A stretch of 64,000 bases of DNA from G963668185 sp963668185 (lineage in GTDB: Bacteria > Chloroflexota > Dehalococcoidia > Lucifugimonadales > G963668185). Positions 40,773 to 50,111 of this stretch are shown here, in pieces. How positions within the stretch are numbered: the first letter of the stretch is position 1; each line of letters starts with the position of its first letter. The position numbers and the translations under genes were made by a program. The DNA lies in assembly GCA_963668185.1 (NCBI GenBank), contig OY764162.1:1922001-1986000 (forward strand). Direction: 5' to 3'. The notes under the pieces were generated by a model, which was not told where the DNA came from, ran no database searches, and saw only the letters and a program-made list of their open reading frames with translations.

Positions 40773-41816
40773 CTAGAACTGCCTGAGGAACTGAAGATTG
40801 TTGGAGTAAAAGTGACGGATATCGTCAATGCCATACTTGAGCATGGCGATGCGTTCGATTCCCATGCCGAACGCGAAGCCTGTGTATATGTTCGGGTCGT
40901 AGCCTACGCCCCTTAGGACGTTGGGGTGGACCATCCCGGCTCCCAGGATCTCAATCCAGCCCGATCCCTGGCAGACGCGGCAGCCTCCTTCGCACAGGAA
41001 GCAGTCGATAGCCATCTCCGCGCCGGGTTCGACAAACGGGAAGTAGTCGCACCTGAACCTCACCTGCCTGGACTCGCCGAAGATCCGGCGGGCGAACTCC
41101 AGCAGAGTGCCCTTGAGGTTGGCGAACGTGATTCCGCGGTCAACGGCAAGGCCCTCGATCTGGAAGAAGTGCCACTCGTGGCTGGCGTCGGTGGCCTCGT
41201 ACCGGTAGCAGCGCCCCGGCACGACGACGCGTATCGGCGGGTCCTGCGCCTCCATTATGCGGGCCTGCATGGGCGACGTGTGGGTCCTGAGGAGCATTTC
41301 CTGGGCGTCCGAGCCGTCGCCCCCATCGACCCACAGGGTGTTCCACATGTCCCGCGCCGGATGGTCTCTGGGGATGTTGAGCATTTCGAAGTTGTAGCTG
41401 TCCAACTCCACCTCCGGCCCCTCCGCGATCTGGAAGCCCATGGAGGCGAAGGCGTCGCATATCTCTCGCATCGTGCGCGTGGTCGGGTGCAGGCCGCCGG
41501 TGACGACCGGCCAGCCGGGCAGCGTTACGTCGATGGACGGGGCGCTTTCCCCCTGCGCGGCGGCGATGCTTGACAAGCGCCGCTCCATGGCCGCCTCGAG
41601 CGTCCGCTTGGCTGCGTTGGCGGCGGAGCCGACGCTGCCGCGGTCTTCGGGCGGCAACTTGCGTATGCCGCGCAGGACCTCCGTCAGGCGTCCGTTGCGT
41701 CCGAGGAACGTGACGCGCCAGTCGTCGACCTGCTCCTCAGATTCGGCGGACTCGAGCTGGGCGAGGGCGGCGTCCTCGATCTCATCGACTCTGGCGACGC
41801 CGGAAGGCGATGTCAT
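40773..41816 (-). CDS. pheS: Phenylalanine-tRNA ligase alpha subunit
   Basis: Class II catalytic subunit. The N-terminal coiled coil (residues about 10-90) leads into TLPGWPVVTGGLHPTTRTMR. Motif 1 region is MGFQIAEGPEVELDSYNFEM and motif 2 is PGRCYRYEATDASHEWHFFQ. The C-terminal GFAFGMGIERIAMLKYGIDD is motif 3. 347 aa from ATG 41816. pheS precedes pheT in the usual order. I examined the leader for a T-box and do not call one. Confidence 0.96.
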   Translation of the reverse strand: MTSPSGVARVDEIEDAALAQLESAESEEQVDDWRVTFLGRNGRLTEVLRGIRKLPPEDRGSVGSAANAAKRTLEAAMERRLSSIAAAQGESAPSIDVTLPGWPVVTGGLHPTTRTMREICDAFASMGFQIAEGPEVELDSYNFEMLNIPRDHPARDMWNTLWVDGGDGSDAQEMLLRTHTSPMQARIMEAQDPPIRVVVPGRCYRYEATDASHEWHFFQIEGLAVDRGITFANLKGTLLEFARRIFGESRQVRFRCDYFPFVEPGAEMAIDCFLCEGGCRVCQGSGWIEILGAGMVHPNVLRGVGYDPNIYTGFAFGMGIERIAMLKYGIDDIRHFYSNNLQFLRQF

Positions 41817-42094
41817 CGGCTACCTCAGGGACGCGGAGGTGGCGGACCGAGGGCGCGCAAGGAGCACCAGCGCGTAGCACGCCACCGGTCGGCATCTGGT
41901 TCTGGTCATTGGTGTGGAACCGCTAATTTCAAATGAGCCCGGAGCGCATAACGACGGCCACAAAGACCTGTTTGCGCTCCCATTCCGGTGTAACTTCCAA
42001 GTACAACTTACAGTGTAACATGACCGCTATCCTGAGCAGATTTATCGCACGAGGCCGGGGGAGCCCTGATGGCGCGGCAGGCGGAAGGACAGGA

Positions 42095-42715
42095 ATGTCG
42101 AGGAACGTGAGCGAGGACGAAGGTCCGCCGGAGCCGCCCTCCAGGCGTTCGCTACTGGAGAACCCGCTTCCTCTGCTGCTTGCGGTGGGCGCGTTCGCAA
42201 CGCTTGTGGCAGGCGCGGTGCTGTGGTTCGCCGGGGACTCCTCGCAGGGCGAGGTCACGATAGTCCTGCCGACGCCCACCTCGCAGGCGCCTGCGGAGCT
42301 TAAGGTGTACCTGAGCGGCGCGGTCCGCAAGCCCGGCGTGTACCTGATGGCGGCGGGCGACCGAGTGATCGACGCGGTGGAGGCGGCGGGCGGCGCGACC
42401 GAGGACGCGGCGCTGGAGTCGGTGAACCTGGCGGGACGGCTCAAGGACGAAGACCACTGGCACATTCCCGCAGTTGGGGAGGAGACAGCGTACACGCCTG
42501 CCGTGGCCTCGGATGGGCCGGCGGTGTTGGACCTCAACACGGCTACCGCCGAGCAGCTTATGAGTCTTCCGGGGATTGGGGAAGCTAAAGCGGCTGCCAT
42601 TGTCAGCTACAGGGAGGACATTGGCCGGTTCGATGACGTCGAAGACCTCCTGGAAGTGCGCGGAGTCGGCGATGCGATCGTCGAAGGCCTGCGCGACCTC
42701 GTTGTCATCCGCTAG
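42095..42715 (+). CDS. comEA: Competence protein ComEA (membrane-anchored DNA-binding protein)
   Basis: Binds incoming DNA at the cell surface. One membrane anchor (PLPLLLAVGAFATLVAGAVL) is followed by a linker. A SLBB domain contains LKVYLSGAVRKPGVYLMAAG. The C-terminal double helix-hairpin-helix has LDLNTATAEQLMSLPGIGEA and VEDLLEVRGVGDAIVEGL. I chose ATG 42095 behind AAGGACAGGA; the frame stays open to 41933 but that part has no homology. 206 aa. comEC starts 18 nt downstream, the classic pair. Confidence 0.92.
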   Translation: MSRNVSEDEGPPEPPSRRSLLENPLPLLLAVGAFATLVAGAVLWFAGDSSQGEVTIVLPTPTSQAPAELKVYLSGAVRKPGVYLMAAGDRVIDAVEAAGGATEDAALESVNLAGRLKDEDHWHIPAVGEETAYTPAVASDGPAVLDLNTATAEQLMSLPGIGEAKAAAIVSYREDIGRFDDVEDLLEVRGVGDAIVEGLRDLVVIR

Positions 42716-42733
42716 CCGACAGGGTTCCGCCCA

Positions 42734-45157
42734 TTGAGACTGATCTGGTGGTCCGCTGCCTGGCTGGGCGGCCTTGCCGCCGGCCTGTGGGGCGATGCGC
42801 CTACCGCTTCGCTCGGTCTGCTTGGAGCCGCCGCCGTCCTGATCTCGCTGACGCTGTGGCGTTTGCGCGCTCCTGTCTGGGTCGTCCTTGTCGCGCCCAT
42901 GTTCGCGGCGGGCCTTCTGAGGACGGGACTCGACGATCCCGCGGGCGCGGCCCTGGCCCGGTTCCACGGGGCCGGGGCGCTGGAAGTCACGGGCGTGGTG
43001 TCGAGCGACCCGGAGGCTACACGCTCGGCGATTAAGTTCAGGCTGCGAGTGGAGCAGGCAGGGGCGATCGGCGAGGCGTCGAATGCCGACGGCGTGGTCC
43101 TGGTGACGGCCCGCGCGCCGGAGGAGCTCGCGCAGGAGAGGGGCCGCCCGTTCTTCAGGTACGGGGACCGGCTTCTGCTGACGGGCAGGCTCTCGCCGCC
43201 GCCGGAGCTGGAGGAGTTCGACTATCCGGCGTACCTGGCGAAACAGGGCGTGTACACGGTCATGTCATTTCCGAAGGCGGCCTTCCTGAGCGAGGGCCAC
43301 GGAAATCCGTTTCGGCGCTGGCTGTACTCGGCGCGGAGGGAGCTAGGCGCCTCGATCGCGTCGGTCGTGCCGGAACCGCAGGCGTCGATCGGGCAGGCGC
43401 TGCTGCTGGGGCTCCGACACGATCTCCCGGAGGATACGGTCGGGGCGTTCCGCTTCACGGGCGCCTCCCACGTGCTGGCGATATCGGGGCTCCACGTCGG
43501 GGTGCTCCTGGGCGTAAGCGTCGCGTTGAGCCGGGCGGCGCTGGGCCTGCGACGGCAGCTATACCTGATCGCGCCGCTGGCTGTGGTCTGGGGCTACACG
43601 CTGCTGGCTGGCGCTCCCGTGTCTGCCGTGAGGGCGGCGATCATGGGCACGGTGTTCCTGGCGGCGCTCGCGCTCGGCCGGCCCCGGAGCACGATGCCGG
43701 CGCTCGCGTTCGCGGGTGCCGTGATGGCCGGGGTGGACCCCGACGTTCTGCGGAGCCTGTCGTTCCAACTGAGTTTCGCGGCCATGGCCGGGATCGCGCT
43801 GTGGGCGGAGCCGATCGCCGTGTACCTCGGGGGCAGGCAGGGGCCCGATGCGGCGCGGCCCGCGGAGCCGGGTCTGCTGAGGAGTCTGACGGTCGAGACG
43901 GCGGCGGCGACTATCGCGGCCACAGCCGCCACGCTGCCGCTGACGGCGTTCTACTTTCAGAGCGTCCCGGTGCTGGGCCTTCCGGCCACGCTACTGGCGC
44001 TTCCGGCAGTTCCGGCGGTTCTCGTGACGCACGGGCTGACGGCGCTGGCAGGGCTCTTTGGAAGCGTCGCGGTCCCGTTCGGATGGGCGGCGTGGCTGGT
44101 CACCGGGTACGTGGACGGCGTGGTGCAGGCGCTGTCGCGCGTTCCGGCCGCTTCGATCGAAACGGGGCAGATCGGGATAGTCCTCGTTTGCCTCTACTAT
44201 GGGGCGCTGGGGGCCGCACACTTTACGGTGCGCCGCGCCGCGGGACTCCGGCTTCGAATGCTGCGGCCCGCGGTCGTGGCCCCGGCGCGCGCGCCGAGTT
44301 TACGGCTTGCGGGGTGGGCCGTGCTTGTCATGCTGGCGTTCGTCGGGCTGCTCAGCCTTGCGACGTTGCTGTCCCGGCCTGACGGACATCTCAGAGTAGC
44401 GATGCTGGACATCGGCCAGGGTGACTCGATTCTCGTGTCTTCGCCGGGCGGGGCGCAGATCCTGATCGACGGCGGGCCGGACGGAGCGCTGCTGGCCGAC
44501 CGGCTGGGAAGCAGATTGCCGTTCCGCGACCGTACGATCGAGCTTGTGGTGCTCACGCACCCGCACAGGGACCACTTGGCCGGGCTGACCGAGGCGCTGC
44601 GCAGGTACGAGGTCAAGGCCGTCCTGGAGCCTGAGGTGGACTATGGCAGCGCCGACTTCGCGGAGTGGCGGCGGCTGGTGGCGGAAGAGGGAGCGCATAC
44701 GGTGTATGCGCGGGCAGGCCAGGTCATCGACCTCGGAGGAGGCGCTTACGCCAGCGTCGTGAGTCCTCCCGCAAGCGCGAACCCGCTTCACGTGAACGAT
44801 GCTTCGGTGGGCCTCAGGGTGGTGTACGGGGACGCGAGCTTTCTGTTGACCGGCGACATGTACGTCTCGGCGGAGCGGGCGGCGCTGGCGCGCGGCGAGA
44901 CCCTGGACAGCGACGTGCTGAAGGTGGCGCACCACGGCAGCAGGACCTCGTCTTCAGGCCCGTTCCTGCGGAGCGTCAGCCCATCGGCGGCAGTTGTGTC
45001 GGCAGGCGAGGACAATGCCCACGGCCATCCGCATCCCGAAGCGATGGGCCGGCTGCTACGCTATGTGCCGGAGGAGCTGGTGTTCGAGACGAGCAAGGCC
45101 GGCACCGTGGAGTTCGTGACGGACGGCAGGCGGATTACGATCAAGACCGCGCGCTGA
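42734..45157 (+). CDS. comEC: DNA uptake channel protein ComEC/Rec2
   Basis: An 807-aa protein thought to carry single-stranded DNA across the membrane. The N-terminal soluble domain (about 60-190) includes GDRLLLTGRLSPPPELEEFD. The competence domain has FTGASHVLAISGLHVGVLLG. Several membrane helices follow. The C-terminal metallo-beta-lactamase-like domain carries MLDIGQGDSILVSSPG, LTHPHRDHLAGL and LKVAHHGSRTS. All ligand motifs look intact. TTG 42734 follows AGGG at 9 nt. No pilus genes are in the window. Confidence 0.93.
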   Translation: MRLIWWSAAWLGGLAAGLWGDAPTASLGLLGAAAVLISLTLWRLRAPVWVVLVAPMFAAGLLRTGLDDPAGAALARFHGAGALEVTGVVSSDPEATRSAIKFRLRVEQAGAIGEASNADGVVLVTARAPEELAQERGRPFFRYGDRLLLTGRLSPPPELEEFDYPAYLAKQGVYTVMSFPKAAFLSEGHGNPFRRWLYSARRELGASIASVVPEPQASIGQALLLGLRHDLPEDTVGAFRFTGASHVLAISGLHVGVLLGVSVALSRAALGLRRQLYLIAPLAVVWGYTLLAGAPVSAVRAAIMGTVFLAALALGRPRSTMPALAFAGAVMAGVDPDVLRSLSFQLSFAAMAGIALWAEPIAVYLGGRQGPDAARPAEPGLLRSLTVETAAATIAATAATLPLTAFYFQSVPVLGLPATLLALPAVPAVLVTHGLTALAGLFGSVAVPFGWAAWLVTGYVDGVVQALSRVPAASIETGQIGIVLVCLYYGALGAAHFTVRRAAGLRLRMLRPAVVAPARAPSLRLAGWAVLVMLAFVGLLSLATLLSRPDGHLRVAMLDIGQGDSILVSSPGGAQILIDGGPDGALLADRLGSRLPFRDRTIELVVLTHPHRDHLAGLTEALRRYEVKAVLEPEVDYGSADFAEWRRLVAEEGAHTVYARAGQVIDLGGGAYASVVSPPASANPLHVNDASVGLRVVYGDASFLLTGDMYVSAERAALARGETLDSDVLKVAHHGSRTSSSGPFLRSVSPSAAVVSAGEDNAHGHPHPEAMGRLLRYVPEELVFETSKAGTVEFVTDGRRITIKTAR

Positions 45158-45190
45158 CGGGGATTGCGCGCACTGGAGTAACATCAAGGC

Positions 45191-45904
45191 ATGAATCGAG
45201 TTGACGGACGCGCGGCGGACGAGTTGAGGCCGGTGACGATCAGCGTCGGGGCGCAGGGCTATGCCGAGGGTTCGGCGCTCATCGAAGCGGGCGATACGCG
45301 CGTGCTGTGCGCCGTGTCGGTGGAGGAGAACGTCCCGCGGTGGCTGCGCGGCTCGGGCCGGGGTTGGGTGACGGCAGAGTACGCGATGCTGCCGCGCTCG
45401 ACGCACACCCGCACGCCGAGGGAGCGGAACGCGGGCGGACGGTCAAGGGAGATCCAGCGGCTGATCGGCCGGTCTCTAAGGGCGGTCGTGGATATGAAGG
45501 CGCTCGGCCAGCGGACGCTGATGGTGGACTGTGACGTGCTTCAGGCAGACGGCGGTACACGAACTGCAGCTGTGACCGGCGCGTACGTGGCGCTGCAACT
45601 CGCGGCCAAGCGGCTGGTCGCGGACGGCAAGCTCAAGCGGCCGCCCTTTCGGGCTGGAGTCGCGGCAGTGAGCGTGGGGATAGTCGAAGGCGCGCCGCTG
45701 CTGGATCTGTGCTACGAGGAGGACTCCCGCGCGGATGCTGATGTCAACGTTGTGATGACCGACGCGGGCGACATCGTGGAGGTGCAGGGCACGGCGGAGT
45801 CGGCCCCGTTCTCCAGGGGGTCGTTGGACGCGCTGCTGGACCTGGCGTGGAAAGGCGTGGCGGAGTTGGTGGAGCGCCAGCGGGAGGCAATCGAGGGGGT
45901 CTAA
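45191..45904 (+). CDS. rph: Ribonuclease PH
   Basis: A phosphorolytic 3' exonuclease that trims tRNA precursors. Family marks: GYAEGSALIEAGDTRVLCAV, RGWVTAEYAMLPRSTHTRTP, SREIQRLIGRSLRAVVDMKA and CDVLQADGGTRTAAVTGAYV. The C-terminus matches the usual EVQGTAESAPFSRGSLDALL. 237 aa from ATG 45191. The gene ends a plus-strand block; an R1 repeat lies 35 nt after the stop. Confidence 0.96.
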   Translation: MNRVDGRAADELRPVTISVGAQGYAEGSALIEAGDTRVLCAVSVEENVPRWLRGSGRGWVTAEYAMLPRSTHTRTPRERNAGGRSREIQRLIGRSLRAVVDMKALGQRTLMVDCDVLQADGGTRTAAVTGAYVALQLAAKRLVADGKLKRPPFRAGVAAVSVGIVEGAPLLDLCYEEDSRADADVNVVMTDAGDIVEVQGTAESAPFSRGSLDALLDLAWKGVAELVERQREAIEGV

Positions 45905-45938
45905 AAAGGGTGATTTACCCTGCTCCGCTCATCGGAGA

Positions 45939-45984
45939 ACCCCATCCCAACCTTCCCCAGCAGACTGGGGAAGGGGTCAGAGAA
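45939..45984 (+). repeat. Dispersed palindromic repeat R1
   Basis: R1 copy in the convergent spacer between rph and the haloacid dehalogenase gene. Confidence 0.9.
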
Positions 45985-46067
45985 GGACGCTTCCCAGAGT
46001 TTTTGGACACGCTCTAAGTACGCGGCGTAGCCATACGGCGGTAGGCGGGTAGAGTTGCGCGGCGGCG

Positions 46068-46781
46068 TCAGGCCCTCATCTTCGCGGCGAGGTCGACGAA
46101 GTCCGACGCTGTGACGTCGAACTCCGGGGGCGGGACGGGTTCGGGGCTACCGTGCGGGCCGTGCTCCATTGGCCGGGGTACGTACGCCGTGCGCAGTCCG
46201 AGCTTGCCGGCGGCAATGAGGTCGCCCGCGTGGGCGGCGGCCATGACGACCTGTTCCGGCTCCAGGCCCAGGAGCTTGACGGTCGTGAGGTAGCTTTCAG
46301 GGTCGGGCTTGTAGTGTTGGGCGACCTCAGCGCCGAGGATGCAGTCCCATGGAATGCCGGAGTGCCTGGCCATGTTGGTCATCATGGCGACGTTGCCGTT
46401 GGACATGGTGGCGATGACGTACTTCGACTTGAGGCGGTAAAGGCCGGGGACGGCGTCGGCCCACGGCTTCAGCCGATGCCAGAACAGCGTGATCTCGCGC
46501 AGGTCGTCTTCGCCGAGCCCGGCGATGCCGAACTCGTCCAGCACGACCTCCAGGGACATGCGGTGCAGGCCGTCAAGGTTGGTCCAGGGGAGTTCCCCGG
46601 TGCGGACCTTGTTCATGTAAGGGCCGTACTTGCCGCGCCAAGCGTCTGCGAAGGCGCCCCAGTCGGCCTCGATGCCGCGGGCGCGTCCGAACGCGCGGCA
46701 CTGCTTGCTGATGCTTCCGCGCCAGTCGACCACGGTGCCGAAAACGTCGAAGATCACGGCCCTGACGGTTGAGGCGTCCAT
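46068..46781 (-). CDS. Type II haloacid dehalogenase (L-2-haloacid dehalogenase-like)
   Basis: A 237-aa HAD hydrolase. The nucleophile motif is VIFDVFGTVVDWRGS. Motif II is IATMSNGNVAMMT, and the KPDPESYLTTVKLLGLEP and HAGDLIAAGKLGLRTAYV segments are those of type II enzymes, which hydrolyse 2-haloalkanoates to hydroxy acids; some relatives act on other substrates. ATG 46781. It is on the same strand as the hydrolase and LLM genes, consistent with a catabolic cluster. Confidence 0.85.
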   Translation of the reverse strand: MDASTVRAVIFDVFGTVVDWRGSISKQCRAFGRARGIEADWGAFADAWRGKYGPYMNKVRTGELPWTNLDGLHRMSLEVVLDEFGIAGLGEDDLREITLFWHRLKPWADAVPGLYRLKSKYVIATMSNGNVAMMTNMARHSGIPWDCILGAEVAQHYKPDPESYLTTVKLLGLEPEQVVMAAAHAGDLIAAGKLGLRTAYVPRPMEHGPHGSPEPVPPPEFDVTASDFVDLAAKMRA

Positions 46782-46822
46782 CTTATGTCAACGCTCCATT
46801 GGCATGGCAGGTCCGGCGCCGC

Positions 46823-48781
46823 TCAGCTCTGCCCGACTGCGGTGTCGTAGCGGTCCGCGCAGGCGGCAATGACGATTTCGATGTCCTCGAGGAGGATGTA
46901 GTTCTGCCATGCCAGCCGGTTCGCGAGGCCCCGCACCATCCTCAGGTAGTCGTTCCGGGTGACGTAACGCCGGTCAAGCGAGCGGCGTTCGTCGCCGGCC
47001 GCCTCCCCCCCGTCTCCGGTGGGCGGGAAGAAGAGGGTGAAGCCCTGCATTGGGATGAGTTGCTCGGGCGCGCCCGTCTGCGGGTCTCGCGGGTTCCAGC
47101 CGGAGTGGGTGCCGACGGGCGCGTCGAGGTCGGGCAGACGGACGCCGGCGACCTCGTTGCCGTCGGCGTCGAGCGCCGGTACGAGGCAGGGGTATGCTTC
47201 GCCCTCCCGCGTCGGGTACGCGCCGATGCCTGCCGCCGCGTCCGGCCCCAAGTCCACGTTGCGGAGCACCCAAAGCCTTTCGGTGTCCGGCCGTACCAGC
47301 CTTGGAATCGCCGGCATCGACTGGAGCGCGTCCGCCGGGGGTACGGCGGTGCCGTCGTCCAGGCGGGGGTGCTTGCTGGGCGGCGGCTCTACGCCGTCTG
47401 CAGCCCAGTTGTGGAGGTTGACCAGGGCGGCGCGCAGCAGCGGGCGGTAGTCGACGACGTTGAAGGGATGTTTGGCTAGGCTGCCGTCGGGGCCTGCGGC
47501 GGCTCGGTCAAGTGAGCCCGCGCCGTGCTGGGTTCCGCAGAAGTGGTATGACCTGGACTCCGGCGCTTGCGGGGCGTCGCTCTGCCCGTCGGGCGCAATG
47601 TGCTGGAGCGAGCCGTCGCCGCGCCAGTACTCTGCCGAGGAGTTCGTGTAAACGACCTTTGGGACTCCGCCCAGTTCCCGTTGACGGGAGAGCAGCCCGT
47701 CCGTCTTCGATGAGAACGGGTCAGATGCCGGCTCGTCCGCGAAGGGGAAGACGTGGCCGAATCCGGGCTCGGACTGCTGGGATGGCTGCGCGAACCTGTG
47801 GTTGAACTCGCCGCGCCTGCCTCCCGCGACGTGCGGGAGGAGGCCGTCGTAAACCTGGCGGCCCGACTCATCCAGGTTCAGGCCGAGGTGGAGGAAGTGT
47901 CTGAGCATGCGGCCCGTCTGGGAGACGCCGTACGCGTAGATGTGGTCGTATCCAGAATCAAACAGGTTCAGTTCGGATGGGTGGCGCAGCCAGACGGCGG
48001 CCTCACGGACGGCCAGCAGGCCCGCGCCGACCATCACGCAGCCCCCGGCTTCGTACACGATGCGGTAGAGCTTGCCGGGTTGGAAACCTGCCTCGAAATA
48101 GACATGCTCGGCGCTGGGGACGATGTCGCCGTTCGACTCCTGGGCGAACCGGAACTCGCCGCGGGGGATCTCCGTCTCGGGGCCGTCTTCCCAATCGCGG
48201 ACGTACAGGTGGGCTTCCGCGCGTTCGGGATCGACTACGGGGTATGGCTGGTGCAGGCGGTTGGCCAGCAGCCACGTTCGCGCCGGGAAGTTGGGCCGGA
48301 TCTCGACTACGGCCTGCCCGGTGACCGGCTGGCCGTCTTCCGAGACGGGCGGCGCCTGCAGGCCGAGCAGTGCATCGCCGCGGTAAACGTCCCACTGCCA
48401 GCCGATCGAGAGCACGGAGAAGCCGTGGTTGAACAGGAACCCGTCGCCCGGCGGCTGCTCGCGCGACGGCTGGCCGGGCGGAACCCGGTTGAAGGTGTTC
48501 ACCGCCACCTTCCGGCCACGGTTGACGACGTCAACCAGTAGCTTGCCTGCTCAGGGTTCAGTCGGTGTTATGAGCGTGAAATCGGAGCTGAAGCGGACGA
48601 GGCCGTGTTCGTCGCGCTGCGCTAGGTGGATGTCGGTGATGGCCGCGTTCGCCGGGCTGGCGGGATCGGCTGTGAAGTGCAAGACGCCGTCGATGCGCTC
48701 GAACGGGCCTGATTCGCCGAAGGGCTGGCCGTCGGCGTAGGTCTCTCTTGAAGTGATGTCGACTGCTGCAACGGGGGCCAT
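46823..48781 (-). CDS. Alpha/beta-hydrolase-domain protein interrupted by an in-frame UGA
   Basis: Two same-frame parts make one protein of about 652 residues. Residues 1-76 (ATG 48781, behind AGGAGG) begin MAPVAAVDITSRETYADGQP and reach SSDFTLITPTEP. UGA then follows at 48551-48553 (codon 77). The frame continues AGKLLVDVVNRGRKVAVNTF to the end. A GTG at 48508 could restart translation but would lack the N-terminal domain that homologues have. The protein belongs to a large family with an alpha/beta-hydrolase domain, with the nucleophile elbow likely YAYGVSQTGRML. A hairpin follows the UGA. Possible explanations are selenocysteine or other readthrough, a CGA-to-TGA nonsense mutation, or an error. 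Confidence 0.65.
48520..48536 (-). promoter_or_regulatory. Hairpin after the in-frame UGA
   Basis: mRNA GGUUGAC-GUC-GUCAACC: a 7-bp perfect stem with a three-base loop starting with G, and 21 nt between UGA 48551-48553 and the loop. The geometry is close to the element at 14532-14550, but the codons also simply encode the conserved V-D-V-V-N stretch, so chance is possible. Confidence 0.35.
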
Positions 48782-48785
48782 TGGG

Positions 48786-49862
48786 CTATCCTCCTCTCAC
48801 GGTTTCTACGGGCGTTTCTTTGAAGTTGGGCATGACCTCTGAGGCGAACATCTCGATGGACCGGAGGAACTTTTCCTGGGGAAGGCCGGGGAAGCCGAAG
48901 CTGCTGAAGATGTGGTTGATGCCCTGGGCGCGCACCTGCTCCAGGCGTTCGGCGATGACCTCCGGGGTGCCACGCAGGACGGGAATGCCGCCGCGTCCCT
49001 TGAGTGCGGCGGCGCGGTCCAGGTTGCGGGTGGCCCATGCCTCGTAGCCCTTCGGCAGTTTGCCGTCCCTGCCGGCGGGCGAGCCGATGCGGGCCAGTAT
49101 CTTCTGCGAGAAGTCCTCGCGGCCCAGCGCGTCGGCCTCCGCTTCTTCTACCGACGGGGCGACGTAGATGTTGATGGAGACGGGCGGGTGGACGTGCTCG
49201 TGGGGGTGGCCGTGCTCCTCCATCTTCTGCCGCCAGAGGCGGATGGCGTCGGGGACTTCGCCGAGGGCGGCGGTCGGCCCGCCAAAGATGCAGGTGATGC
49301 CCTTCTGCGCCGCGTACTCGACGGAGGCCGGGCTGGTGCTGATGGCCTGGAACAGCGGCGGGTGCGGCTGCTGGACCGGCTTTGGGATGACCCAGACATC
49401 GTGGACGTTCACGTACCTGCCGCGGTAGGTCAGTGTCTCCTCGGTCCAGGCCTTCACGATGACGTCCAGGTACTCGCGGAACCGGTCGCGGCTCTCCTCG
49501 ACGTCCACGCCGAGGCCCTCGAACTCGCGGCGCTGGTAGCCGCTTCCGACGCCGAAGTCGAGCCTGCCGTTGCTGAGGACGTCCAGCATCGCAGCCTCTT
49601 CGGCGGTGATCACGGGGTTGTGGAACGGCAGCACGATGATGGCGGTGCCGATGCGCATGCGGTCGGTGCGGGCGGCGACGTACCCGGCAAACGAGTAGAT
49701 GCCGGAGAGCAGGCCGTGGCGGGAGAAGTGGTGCTCTCCAAGCCAGACCTCGTCCAGGCCAAGCCGTTCTCCGAGTTCGATCTGCTCGATGGCCTCGTGC
49801 AGGGACTGGCTTTCCGTCCAGTCGGGGTGGGACTGGACTATGTAGAACATGCCGAATTTCAT
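48786..49862 (-). CDS. LLM-class flavin-dependent oxidoreductase
   Basis: A 358-aa luciferase-like monooxygenase with a TIM-barrel fold that uses reduced FMN or F420. Marks: EAIEQIELGERLGLDEVWLG, GTAIIVLPFHNPVITAEEAA and RLDFGVGSGYQRREFEGLGV. Near the end, FSSFGFPGLPQEKFLRSIEM is typical of alkanal-monooxygenase-like members. ATG 49862 follows GAGGGGAG. It heads the hydrolase gene, which starts 4 nt after its stop, so both are likely in one degradative pathway with the dehalogenase. Confidence 0.88.
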   Translation of the reverse strand: MKFGMFYIVQSHPDWTESQSLHEAIEQIELGERLGLDEVWLGEHHFSRHGLLSGIYSFAGYVAARTDRMRIGTAIIVLPFHNPVITAEEAAMLDVLSNGRLDFGVGSGYQRREFEGLGVDVEESRDRFREYLDVIVKAWTEETLTYRGRYVNVHDVWVIPKPVQQPHPPLFQAISTSPASVEYAAQKGITCIFGGPTAALGEVPDAIRLWRQKMEEHGHPHEHVHPPVSINIYVAPSVEEAEADALGREDFSQKILARIGSPAGRDGKLPKGYEAWATRNLDRAAALKGRGGIPVLRGTPEVIAERLEQVRAQGINHIFSSFGFPGLPQEKFLRSIEMFASEVMPNFKETPVETVRGG

Positions 49863-49980
49863 GGGCCGCTCCCCTCGTTCACCCGCTGCCGCTCCAGCTT
49901 GCCAAAGCCGTGGCTAAATCTTGTCCAATGGTATGAAGCTGCCGGAACGCAGTCAATCGAGTTGGACGCCCCAGGCCACC

Positions 49981-50010
49981 CCTGGATTCCGGCCTTCGCC
50001 GGAATGACGG
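49981..50010 (+). repeat. Dispersed repeat R2
   Basis: Full R2 copy in the divergent spacer between the LLM and Rieske genes. Confidence 0.85.
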
Positions 50011-50111
50011 CGAGAGGGGGGCGGGTATGACGGCAGGAAATGAGTTGCGGGCGGCTGCGTGTGGCGGGAACGCTGGTACAATCGGCCAATCATCGGAGCA
50101 GGAGGCCCGAC

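Noticed and set aside
41817..41932. T-box-like sequence in the pheS leader (GGTGG...TACGCG...CCCTCGGTCC on the minus strand)
   Set aside because: It vaguely recalls the T-box antiterminator, but the conserved core is interrupted and neither a clear specifier loop for UUC nor a terminator could be seen.
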